In this document: positions 38,599 through 48,967 of the stretch, in pieces
Numbering within the stretch: the first letter of the stretch is position 1
Layout: each line of letters opens with the position of its first letter
The notes under the pieces: generated by a model
The model's input: only the letters and a program-made list of their open reading frames with translations
What the model was told of the DNA's origin: nothing
Database searches by the model: none
Made by a program: the position numbers and the translations under genes
NCBI RefSeq assembly: GCF_947507565.1
Contig: NC_089186.1
Coordinates: 2,604,001-2,668,000 of the forward strand
Direction: 5' to 3'
From: Oscarella lobularis
Lineage: Eukaryota > Porifera > Homoscleromorpha > Homosclerophorida > Oscarellidae
DNA length: 64,000 nt

Positions 38599-38610
38599 TG
38601 CGCATGCGCA
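38599..38610. promoter_or_regulatory. NRF1-type palindrome, unit 7 promoter
   Basis: TGCGCATGCGCA lies 14 bases upstream of the unit 7 ATG (38585). The divergent ORF at 38668 starts normally but changes frame after NPPASSI because of a deletion. Confidence 0.6.
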
Positions 38611-38689
38611 ACGCTTAATAATTTCGATGCCCGTATAGTATTGACCAAGCGCGCCACGCCCTCATAATGTCAAGGAAAGGAATACAAAA

Positions 38690-39786
38690 GAAACGTCATC
38701 CCCTCTCAAATCTTGATTACTTTGAACACAATCCCCCAGCATCATCAATCTTGATTGGCCTTCCAAAGTTCTGCTTTATAACCCTTCAATCCGTCCGCTA
38801 AAAGAAACAAAATTAAAAATGTACAAATGAATTGTTTAATTAATTAACCTTCGTTTAAATGTGAAAATGAACCAGTGATAAAATCGAGTACAGAGAGCTC
38901 AATAAACATATAAGGAAATAGAGATCGCCTTATAAGAGAGAATAATTATATTTAATATTTTTAATTTTTTTACTTTACCTGTCCGAAGACGTATAGTGTT
39001 CCCAGAACGCCTCCAAATCTTCCTCCCAAGACATGAGAAAGAACGAAGTAGACTCCACCTGGACTCACTTGAACTCGAGAACATAATCCACTCACAGAGA
39101 ACGTTGTTATAAGAGCCACGCCCACTGTGAGAAAAATCATTAGAGCGGAGAGACCAAGGCCAGCATTGCCCCTAGAAAAAAAATCAATTAATAAATTCAA
39201 ATTATTTATTATTTATGTGGGATGTTTCTTACAACCATCCAACCGGATCTGAGGAAGATTACGACTCCAAATATGATTAGAATGCATGATGTGAAAACGC
39301 CTGGAATCACGGATCTATTTTATTATCCGTGCTGGAATTCAGATCCTAAATAAGTATGCATTTATGACGTCGTGGCTTATTCTCACCGTCAAACGAATTG
39401 GTTCGCGTATGAAAAAGTTTGTTTTCCACCACGGTTTGTCCTTGTCCTTTGTATGAGGAAGTTTAGCATGTGGGGGCGGGGCTCTCCTTCGATCTTACCT
39501 CGTGTAATTCGCGAAATAGCTCGCTTTCCTCGTCGTCCATCGCTTTTACGCAAATTTGAGGCGACGATCGTCCGCTTGAGCGACATTGCGACGCGGGCGT
39601 CGACTCGGGCGACGTAGAAATCGGCGGAAACGGTTCGAGCTCCATCGTTTCCGCCGTTCGACGATTTTCGCGCTTTCGCTGCTTCGATTCGTCGCTTCGT
39701 CGCTTCGTCGCGTCTTGAAAGGAGTCTTCCTTCGTCGTTCCTCGTTTATCGAGATCACATGGTATTGCGATATTGTTATCCGCCAT
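38690..39786 (-). pseudogene. SLC12A8: Truncated SLC12A8-like fragment 6 (array edge)
   Basis: This is the copy with the longest clean N-terminus: ATG 39786 (in AAGATGGCGG) opens MADNNIAIPCDLDKRG and runs without a stop through AETMELEPFPP to the donor at 39499. TM2-3 is open (about 38978-39200). About 160-170 bases of the loop/TM6 exon have been deleted at about 38750 between short ATCTTGATT-like repeats. It still lacks everything after TM3, so no complete transporter exists in this window. Confidence 0.75.
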
Positions 39787-39984
39787 CTTAGGTGTGGTTG
39801 ATCATGCTTCAATCGCGTGGCGATGTTGCGTCATTTTTCCTAAAGATACCGGTCAAACCTGTATCGAAACCGGTTTAGAATTCTCACCTAATTCGTGAAA
39901 CGAATGAGCGCGCTGCATTTGACACCACGTGACACAGGCCGACCAATGAGCACGCTGGGGGAATGCGTGGGGCGCGCTGTTCAA

Positions 39985-41271
39985 AATAGCGAGCGAGCGC
40001 ACCGATTCTTCAGTTGCGGCTGAGGGTGGGTGCGGCGTGGAGCAATCTGCGTCTCATCCTTGAGAGGACTGGCTCGGGGGCTTTGGCAGAAGACAAGGAC
40101 GGATAGTTGGATTCTCAGCGTGGCCCACGGTTAATTCCGTGCCGGAGCCTGCAAGCAGGGCGATGGGGGGCTTCGGCCTCGGTCTACGCACTGGGCAAAC
40201 GGATCGTTTAAGGTCTTATTGTCGTCAAGAAGCACGAACCGCGTTAAGCTGAGTGGTTACGGCTTGGAGGGGGTGTCGCAAGCGGCCTGGTTGCCGGCAC
40301 TTTTCTCACCCGAACGACGCGATTAGACCAACGATGATCCAGCCCAGGAGCCTTCGATTCCGCCATTGCACTGTCTTCATTGTCAACCTCTACAAACAGC
40401 AGTCAGCCTCTCTCCATTCCACAAGGCCCGCTTCTTCCCAGGAAGACATAGCGAAGGCTTTGGTACCAGCGCACCGGGGTTTCGGTATTAGGGGCCGATC
40501 CTCATCCAGGTGGGTACTGAATGGAATGGCCGAGGACCCGCAACTCGCCCGAAAGTTTTTGGAAGGGGGTCTTCGCTTTGCGAGACTCACCTGGGCTACG
40601 ACGCGTCCGAACCTCCCCGTGGTGTAGCCTGGGTAGCGCGAATACGGACGCAACAAAAAGGTACGTACACCGATTGATTTACAGTAGCTAATCTCTTTTT
40701 TTTCTAGGCGAAAACTCGTGCAGATGGAAAACGAAGATAGAGCGCGAAGAACGGGACGAATTCAATATCTATTTATTCAGGTGCACGTTTTCTCGTTAGT
40801 TTAGCTCGTAGATTTGCTCGAATAAATGTTTTTCGCGAATCGATCTTACTGTGCGCGCGTTCATCCACGTGACCGTGAGAATTCTTCGCAATTTCGAGTC
40901 GATCGTCGCCGATACGCCGTTGTTCGTCGTCTCAGCGTCATTTCCGCGTGTCGAGGCACCGATTCGAGACGACAGAACGTCGCATTCGCGTCGATAAGCG
41001 GCCGTTTCGTCTCCGCGAAGAAACGCGATCTCTTCGAAGTCCCGTCGCAAGCGGAAACCGACAAACAATGTCAGGTGGACCACGAACGTCAACGAAAACC
41101 ACAACCCCGTTGAATATTCGCTGGAAACGCGCGTCGCGACAACCAGATGGACACAAATTCCACAAACACCTTTTACCGCCCCTATTTCCGGTTTTATAAT
41201 TAACAAAATATTTACAAAAGAAAAAACTAGAAGCCCTTCCACGACGAGCAATTAGAGTAATGCATTTCCAC
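39985..41271. repeat. Duplicated 1.3-kb block, outer (probable source) copy
   Basis: It is near identical to 21145-22450 and continues without a break into the last exon of the secreted-protein gene, so this is likely the original place. The left 0.8 kb (about 39985-40790) is much more alike between copies than the right 0.45 kb. A plus-strand intron-like stretch runs from GTACGTACACC (about 40662) to TTTTTTCTAG (about 40708). It may be an untranslated transcript. ORFs inside it were judged unconvincing. Between 39787 and 39985 I see no gene. Confidence 0.75.
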
Positions 41272-42313
41272 TTAGGCATAATCGACTAAAAACGTGCAAA
41301 AGACAATGAGAAAAAACCACCAGACCGTTAACTTAGGAACTCGAGCCCCTGAAGGAGATGAAGGAGCAAAAGTAGTCGAAGCCAAAGTCGTAGACTCAAT
41401 ATGAGCAGTACTATGTATTGAAGTCTCGATTGATGGCTTCGATGACGTCGACGGCGTTGCCGCCACGATCGCCGTCGACGGAATAACGGTAAACGAAGGG
41501 GGATAATTTTTCGAATTAAATTTCCCATGCACTGCCATATAATATTCGCCCTGTTGCTCCAAATCGACTACGATGGGATCGATGAGGGGCTGGAGTCGAT
41601 GATAGTCACTCTCGTTGCGTACGAGACCGCAGGCGAAAACCTGAACAATTGCACATAGAAAAATCAATTGTTTTGAATACTCGTACTTTGATTTCGTATC
41701 TTCCCGGAGTGACGTAGGCTTTTACACCTCTAGGACGAATGCAATGACCTAAATACATGAACCTGTGTGGCGGCGATAGACCGTAGATGAAGACGTCGAT
41801 CGCATCGGACGACTGGAGTGCGTTATAGAGAATATAATAGGAGTTGTTTTGACTTAGGGTCGAGTCGACGTTTTCGACGTGGAACAAAAAGTCGATTCCG
41901 TCTGCCGATTCCGTGGGATCGGCAATGAGAACGCTTCGACATTTCGCCGGTAGAGGCCTTGGGAATTTGCTCGTGACGTTTCGAACGTCGGGACCGGCGA
42001 TAACAGCTAGAAAAAGAAAAAAGAGTTGAGAGTGTGAAGCGCGCGCGCGCGCGCGCGCGCGTCGCGGGTGGCGCGCCCTACCTCCGTTTTTATTTACGAG
42101 CGCCACTTGGACGCTGTCGTTCATGTCGACGCGGAATAGTGCGATTGCGTGATCGCCGTAGCTTAGAGCGGCGAATCGGTGCCCGGAGAAGACGACCTGG
42201 GCACGGTATTTCCAACTGGGGTAGAGATTTAGCACGAAAGCGGTGGTGAGACACGACGCCGCGTCGACGATTGGCGTTAGGAGGAGTAGCGCGAGCGAAA
42301 GGGAGCGTAACAT
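41272..42313 (-). CDS. Secreted protein with probable GPI anchor, unknown family
   Basis: Three exons: 42082-42313, 41687-42006 and 41272-41640, giving 306 residues. The start MLRSLSLALLLLTPIVDA is a clear signal peptide. The middle has Cys residues and N-glycosylation sequons (NVT, NNS, NES). A Ser/Thr-rich stalk (about 50 residues, STTLASTTFAPSS) precedes a short hydrophobic end (VWWFFLIVFCTFLVDYA) that reaches the stop with no cytoplasmic tail, as in GPI-anchored proteins. I do not recognise the family. All three joins keep the frame. Its last codons were copied into the array at about 22450. Confidence 0.75.
42039..42063. repeat. (CG)n alternating run
   Basis: An uninterrupted alternating GC/CG dinucleotide run of about 25 bases lies in intron 1 of the secreted-protein gene. 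Such runs can adopt Z-DNA and are prone to length change. Confidence 0.9.
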
Positions 42314-42759
42314 CGCCTCCGGAGAGCCGTCGGGGTTTGGGAAGCAATCGGATGGGGCGTTCGAAGGCAAATGCTAAAGGAACGCGATCGCTTCGAACAA
42401 AAACGGAATGTGTGTTTACATAATTCGCCACACGATCGATCGGAACTGAGAGGAGGGACACGTGATTGAAAGACGAGGACCCCCAGGCTCCCCCTGACCA
42501 CTTGACGCGCCACAATCGCGACGAAAATAGAGTCGAAAAGCGTTTGATTAGGAGTCTCGGACTTGGATAAGGAATCGTTGGATTTGAGGTGAGGAGAAGC
42601 ACGATCGCCACGTGACCAAAGAATGCAGATAACAATCGACAAAAGTTCGAGAGCTAAAAAGAAAAGTGGGGGATAGAGGACTCCTAGACTCTACACCTCT
42701 GTGCATTGATTGGTTTATTGTCTATCCAAGGGGCTCTGTTAGTTCAATCCCTCCTGTAT

Positions 42760-45082
42760 CTAATTTGATTTCGCGCTCGCTTTCACGCGTTTAATCGCTC
42801 CAAGGAAGACCTCGCGCGTCTGACGAGCCAGATCGCCGTATACCTTGAGGTCGTGGTCACGCAAATCGTCGGCGTCGTGCCGCGCGCGTCGCAGCGCCGC
42901 GTTCTCCAACAAAACGCTCTCCAGTCTACATCGAAGACAAAAGTCATTATGCATACGACATCCTTTCATTTGCTAAAAAGACTCTTCTTACCGCACTTCT
43001 AGGTTATCTAAACGATCGGTGTCGCTGTTTCTTCGCCGACGTTGTCGTGGAGTCGCAGTGGCAGATTCCCGTCGTTCGGCGCGCAGCTGTCTCTCCGTCT
43101 CGGCGCATTGATCGCGAGCGTCGCGAACGCTGTACGTGCGCGTATGTATTTACTTTTCTTGTTTTCTTTCTAGGGGACCTACTCTCGTCGAAGAACGGAT
43201 ACGAGCTCGCTTAGACGATCGCGTTCGATTTCCGCCACTCGACGCAGAGCCGTCTGCTCTTCCACCGCAATATCATTCGATAGACAAGTAGCACATAGAC
43301 TAAATTAAAAAAAAATAAGAATGAGGGTGCATGAGGTGATTAGTATGCACGTATGCAGCAGCTAGGCTCTCATACTACACGTGGGCTCATGTGCGTTCAG
43401 TGTGCGTGGGGTCTAATATACAGGATTCCCTTAGGGTGATATTATACCTTGGATTTGAACTCTTCGGTCGAGCAACTGCTGGAGCAGATCGAGGTGATTG
43501 ATAGGCGAGTTTCGACTTAAGATGTTCCACCTGACGAGTCAAATCGCGAACGATCCCCGACGACGATTCCACCACCTATAATTATTTTTTTAATAATAAT
43601 AATCTCCGTTTATTGCACCTGACGTTGTATGCTATCATTCATTACCTTCTTCGATGAGGAGAGACGTTCGATCAATTCGTCATCGTGTCGAGTTTTATCG
43701 ATGAGAAAGGCGAGTTGGGTCTTGGAGGTCTTCAGTTCTTCGCTTAGGGTTTTGTTGCGTACTTTTAGCGCGGTGCATTGGCGCGCGCGTTCGTCGCGTT
43801 CCGCCTTTAGTTGATCGAGCTCGCGTTTCAATTCCTTGCGGAGAGATATCGTAATTAGGGAAGCATCTTGAATCGTTTGACGTTCGTTGCGCTTTTGCAA
43901 CTAATTGAGGCGCGCAATGCATTCAAAGTATGTCGTGCGTATTTTTTTAGGAACGTATAAATAACGGGTATGTTTGATTCTACTGACCTGATGCGTTTCT
44001 TTTCTCCTTATTTCGATATCTCGAATTTTGATTTCCGCGCTTTGCGGCGTTGGCACGTGACTTCTAGTACTTGAATTCTCTTTTTTGAGTTCGACTTGAA
44101 GTTGCTGAACCTGGGGGTTAAATTTCCTTCTAATATACATTTTTATTAATTCAAATTTTACTTTTTGTTGGAGTGCTTGAATCTGTTGTGAACGCCCTCG
44201 CCATGACGACGGTTTCCTTAGCAACTCACTAACATTGATACCCTCTCCAACCTCCCTAGCTAAAATCTTCCAAAAATTCAATTAGATACATTTTGCTACA
44301 AAGTGTCAACTTACAGTCTGATACGTTTTTAGGTCCCGTTTGCATTGTTGACACAATGTACGAAGATCTCTAAGTTTAGCTTGACTATGTTTCAACTCAT
44401 CTCTCAATTTATCACACTCAAACTAAGGGAACGTTTTTTTCAATATGATCTAAGGTAACTATGACAACTGACTTGGTCTGGTTCCACTGGATTTGGTTTC
44501 TTTGTTGCAGCCGCTGATTCTAGTTCTTTTATCTTGCGTTTTAATTGAGAAATTGATGATTTTTCTGACTCCAATTCCGCTGTCAATTCTCTGTTTTTCT
44601 TAGACAACTGTACTATTCTTGTCGTGGCATTTTCACCGTACAGTCCAGCTAAAAATAATATTTAATTATTATTAATTAAGAGTTGCCACATCTCACCTCC
44701 TAATAATTCGGCTTTATCATTTTTCCATTTTTTCGTTTCGCGTTCGTTTGCGTCGAGGCGTTCTCTTAGCGTTCGATTATCGGTCTCAAGAGTCTGAAAC
44801 GTCGATTGAGTCAATAAACGTAAAAAGATATCGTTGATATAAAAACCTTGATTTTTGCTATGAGATCGGGCCGTTCTACTACTTCTGAGCTCACTACGAC
44901 CTTCTCCTTGAGTTTAGCCTGTTGGGATTCGGATATAGAAGCTGTGGAAAGCGTAGGAAGTCGATTACTTCGTTCGTTCGACCGACTCCGCGTTGAGTCT
45001 TCGAGAATTGAGGGTAAAATCGCCACTACGGTGACGCCCTTTGTCCTACCTGGAGATCGAGGTGATCTTCAGCGAGTTTCAT
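42760..45082 (-). CDS. CCDC13: CCDC13-like coiled-coil ciliary protein
   Basis: A multi-exon minus-strand gene, coiled-coil throughout. Diagnostic stretches shared with vertebrate CCDC13 are ILAREVGEGINVSELL followed by SSWRGRSQQIQALQQKV (about 44160-44280), RNKTLSEELKTSK with KTRHDDELIERL (about 43660-43780), ATTRIVQLSKKNREL (about 44600), and the C-terminal TREVFLGAIKRVKAS before the TAG at 42760. In vertebrates CCDC13 is a centriolar-satellite protein needed for ciliogenesis. The first exon is uncertain: ATG 45082 (MKLAEDHLDLQ) has a good donor, but its join to the exon reading AILPSILEDSTRSRS does not keep frame at the obvious acceptor. The transcript start is therefore not settled. Confidence 0.85.
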
Positions 45083-46711
45083 CTACGCAAAGGCTAAAGA
45101 CGGCGGCTGAGCGTCGAAAAAGCGAGTTGGGCAATTTCGAATGCGCGCACGCTAAGTTGCTAAGGGGACCCAGTGCGTAGTCCGCGCAATGTTGCGTAGA
45201 TCTGAGATCTGCGGGTGTTTGTCGCGTGTGGCAAAACAGCGGCGCGCGTATGCGCGAGAGATTAGATAAGGAGCCGGTGCATTATTACTACGAGTCGTCA
45301 CACACAAAGTCGACTCCTTGTTCGATGGTATCCCATATCGCACATCCGCATCTCACTGTTATCATGCTAAGGCGGAAGTTGCCCCTACAGAAAACTTAGG
45401 CGTAGAGAGGACAAACATGCAAAGACGCACTTTACTAAAGCCCCCGTTCAAAAAACAGGTCCAAACTAAACGCTAGGCCCTTTGTACTCGAACGCAGCTG
45501 GGCATCTGTTGGGGTCTGCGGTTTAGGGAACACCCCCGCGACATTTCCATTAGGAAACGCCGTGACCAGGAAGCGTAACGGGAAACGACTTCGCAGAAGT
45601 CGAAATATCGTCGAATGCATACGCTGCGCGACACCAACGCGCAAAAGAAGGCCGAAAAACGAATCCCCTCATACTCTGACCCCATAACAAGGCGACAGGG
45701 CCCCGCCCTCGCGCCAACTACCGGTCAAATGCCTCGTCGCGCCTACGCCTTATTTAATTCAATCAACGTCGACTGGCAAATGAGAGTCGAGCGTTTGTTG
45801 CCCTTTGCTCGTCAATTGGTCCGTTATCGCGACAGTGGAGGCGTTCCAATCATTGTCCAATTAATGCAATTGGACATTCTGGCGCCACGAGCTGTCCATT
45901 TCTCGCCAGGTCGGCGCTCGCGATAATTCGTTCGCAAACGTGCGTTGTTTGCCTTGCAAGGCTGCCGTCTTTCCGTCGCGTCTCCTCCTCACCTCGCCGT
46001 CGCGTCGCGTCGCACGTTTTTTGATTGCAAAACAGGTCAGTCTCTCGCGCAAAACTCATATTTTATCTCGGCCCCGTGCGCTTGCAAAGCTGCCCGGCCC
46101 CGCGCATCCCCGCTTGTTTATCAGATGCGTAATTAGCGCCGCGAGTGATAAAGCCTCTCTTTCCTTTTTTACTCGTACATCTAAACGATCGCCGGATCGC
46201 GTTTTTTGAATAGAGTCATACAGAGAGAGAAAAATAGTCTATAGAGAGACGATACGCTTGGGCGACGTTTCCTCTCTTCCGCAAGGGCGGACCCGCTCTT
46301 CTCTTATCTATCTCGCGCACACAAACACGTTGTCTCTTTACATCGATCGATACTCAGGGTGCCCCCCTCCTACCCTCTGTATCCCCCCTTTTTCATCGAA
46401 GTCACCTCGTTATCCACACCCCGGAATGGAAGTGCGCCCTCTAGCATTTCGAAACCGAGAGAGGTCCTCGAGGCGGCGGCGCGGGCGCGAGGCAACTGTG
46501 GGGAATCTGGGATGTGGTCGCGGTTCGACAGACTCATTCGCGCACACGCACAGCTGCCAGTCCATCGATAGGATCCCAATCTATCGCTACTCGCCCCGTG
46601 GCTCGCCGCGTGCTGTCTTAGACATTTCCCGCCTCGTTCTCTTCTCCAACCCACGCGCGAGATCGATCATTCGATTGTAATCGAAAAAAAAACCCTTGCA
46701 GATTTTTTAAA
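45083..46711. other. Intergenic region between CCDC13 and GATA gene
   Basis: It separates two divergently transcribed genes. Several open frames of 60-140 codons exist on both strands, but none has a good splice context or a recognisable protein. An NRF1-like or other clear element was not seen. CT-rich stretches at 46180-46440 could be 5' leader sequence of the GATA transcript; the sequence CCCTTGCAG at about 46693 looks like a 3' splice site just before the GATA ATG. Confidence 0.5.
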
Positions 46712-48546
46712 ATGGAATCTCCCGTCGCGACGAATAATCGTGCGTGGATGCACCCGGCTTTCGCGATGGACGAAAGTGGCATAACACGTAGCTGCTGTCT
46801 CTACGCTTCGCCTCAACGTCGCGTCTCCGCTGGAGGAGGAGGAGGAGGAGGAGCCCCTTTCTATGACGATGGAGCTAAAGCGCTCGCTCTCGATTCCCTA
46901 CAGCATCATCAAACGCCGCAGCAATACGATTCGGTCGTCGAACGATCGACGTGGTCGCCTCTACCGTCATTCAATCGGGGGGGACCCACTCTAAACGCGG
47001 CTTCGCCTTTCGCTCCTCAAACGGCGTATTCCTACACGCCACCTCCACCACAGCCCGCATTTCCTACCTATTCAGCAGAACGCCAACCTCAAATCTACAC
47101 GCCATGGCTAACAGCGGGCGCGACGCAAACACCGAGTAAGTTTCGTATACACTCTAGTTTTAATTTCGATTTTTTTGTTCGTTTTAGTGCAGCGATCGCC
47201 TTCTCCGCTTCCGGCGACGACTACGACGACATCGATGCCAATTCAGCATCAAATGTCGCCGTGGTGTAGCAGCGGCGTCGGCACGGGGGGTCTCGTTACG
47301 CCAACTACGCCATCCCAACACCACCAAACTCCCAGTCCCGCGACCACGACAACGGGGACCCTGCGCGCGGCGACGGCGGGAAACGGTAGTAGTGGGGTTC
47401 TATCGTACGGCGGGATGCCTCCGTCGCCGAGAACGTCGACGGGAGACGAGGATAATACGTCTCCGTCCGGACCGCCGTCGGCCAATCAGACGCCAGCGTC
47501 GAATAACGTGTTTCGTTTTCCGCCTATCAGCGCTTCGCCTCTCATCGCGGAACTTACGAAGGAGAAAATGGCGCCGCTGCCGTCTCAGCTGCCTCCGCCG
47601 CCGCCACCCGTCGCGCCCGGTCCTTTCAATAATCGGCCCCCTGTCGATACCTACTATGCGTCTACGCAATCGCTTCCTACGCCGCCGCCTCTCTTTCCCT
47701 ATCCCTCTATGAATTCATCTATGGGCATTGGAGGGCCTCAGGGAATGCTGGGTCTTGCCAACAAAGCCAGACAAGTGAATCCTACGACTATATCGCCAAC
47801 TATGAGTTCGTTCTCGAATAGTTCCGTTACTTCGTCAGGTTAGCCTTATGCCTATTGCGCGCTTTTCTGTGTACTATGCAAATCTCTTCTATTTAGAGAG
47901 TCGGGAATGTTCCAATTGCGGTGCGGCGTCCACGCCTCTCTGGCGCCGAGACGGAGGCGGTCGCTATTTATGCAATGCCTGCGGTTTGTACTCCAAGATG
48001 AACGGAGCCCAACGTCCGCTCGTAAAACCAAAACGACGCATGGTCAGTCAGTGAATGAATAATCACGTGATAATCCTAATCCTATTAATTTATTTATAGT
48101 CGAATTCTAAACGCGTGGGCGTCGTCTGTTCGAATTGTCAGACCACGCAAACGACTCTGTGGCGCCGCAACGAGAAGGGAGAGCCCGTATGCAACGCGTG
48201 TGGTCTCTACTACAAACTCCACAAAGTGAATCGACCGCTCTCCCTTCGCAAAGACGGCATACAAACGCGCAATCGTAAAATGTCCTCTAAGAAAACCAAG
48301 ACCACGCCCCCGCCTCCGTTACCCCGCGCGTACCCGGATGTTAGTCACGTGAGTCCGCCGCTTTCCGCTGCGACGGCGGCGGCGGCTGCCGTTTCCGCCG
48401 CCGCCGCGCAGAGCGCCGTTTTTCAACAACAACGAACGAATGGGACGCCGGGGACGGGGGGAATGCAATCGCAAGGTAATGGGAATGTGTTTTCGTTTGA
48501 GAATCTTCAGTCACAACCGCCGCCTCTGACGAATTGTATCGCTTGA
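46712..48546 (+). CDS. GATA-family transcription factor with two zinc fingers
   Basis: Four exons: 46712-47135, 47188-47838, 47897-48042 and 48100-48546; 555 residues with consistent phases. The N-terminal 360 residues are low complexity, rich in Pro, Ser, Thr and Gly, with a Gly run. Finger 1 (residues about 362-386) is [17 protein letters not shown] to CNACGLY and finger 2 (about 414-438) is [18 protein letters not shown] to [11 protein letters not shown]. Both have the C-X2-C-X17-C-X2-C pattern, followed by a basic tail ([15 protein letters not shown]). The protein binds WGATAR DNA in the nucleus. Each finger has its own exon. The paired-finger layout is animal-like; I cannot assign it to GATA1/2/3 or 4/5/6. 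A poly-Ala run follows finger 2. Confidence 0.95.
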
Positions 48547-48967
48547 CTGAGATCGTCGTGACTCTCTCTCTCTTAAGATTTTAGAAAAAATATGTCTCTC
48601 TTTGTTTTTGTCGCGCTTTTTGTATAATTCCGATTCTGATACATATTATGCCTTATGACTATATCTCTCCTTTTTTTGTAATTCTGCTATTTGTCTTGAT
48701 TGGGGACCGTCTCTCTCTCTGTTTCTCTTTGTAGTTCTCAGTTTAGATTTTAGTCTATAGTGCTTAGATTAGATTCCGCCAGTTAGTGAAAATGCTACTG
48801 TTCTATATAAGCTTTTCTACCTGAAATAAATTTTCTAAAAATAGTCTATTGATTTTAATTAATTCCACCATCACGCGACCGTCAATCGAGATCACGTGCG
48901 TTCGTACTCAAAAGTGGGTGGGTCATTCGAGTAAGCCGTCTACGCCGCCGCCTCGTTTTTTGACGAA
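48547..48967. other. GATA 3' untranslated region and GULP1 upstream region
   Basis: T-rich, CTCTCT-bearing sequence follows the GATA stop, with AATAAA at about 48824-48832, a likely poly(A) signal. About 130 bases then separate this from the GULP1 ATG. No gene is seen. Confidence 0.5.

Noticed and set aside
40796-41251. Minus-strand 151-codon frame with a hydrophobic stretch (GLWFSLTFVVHLTLFVGF)
   Set aside because: It has no ATG. The inner copy (21939-22346) has indels that change the upstream frame, and most differences between copies change the amino acid, as in non-coding DNA.
45435-46680. Several 60-140 codon ORFs upstream of the GATA gene
   Set aside because: They overlap on both strands in GC-rich sequence, have no splice signals in register and match no family I know.
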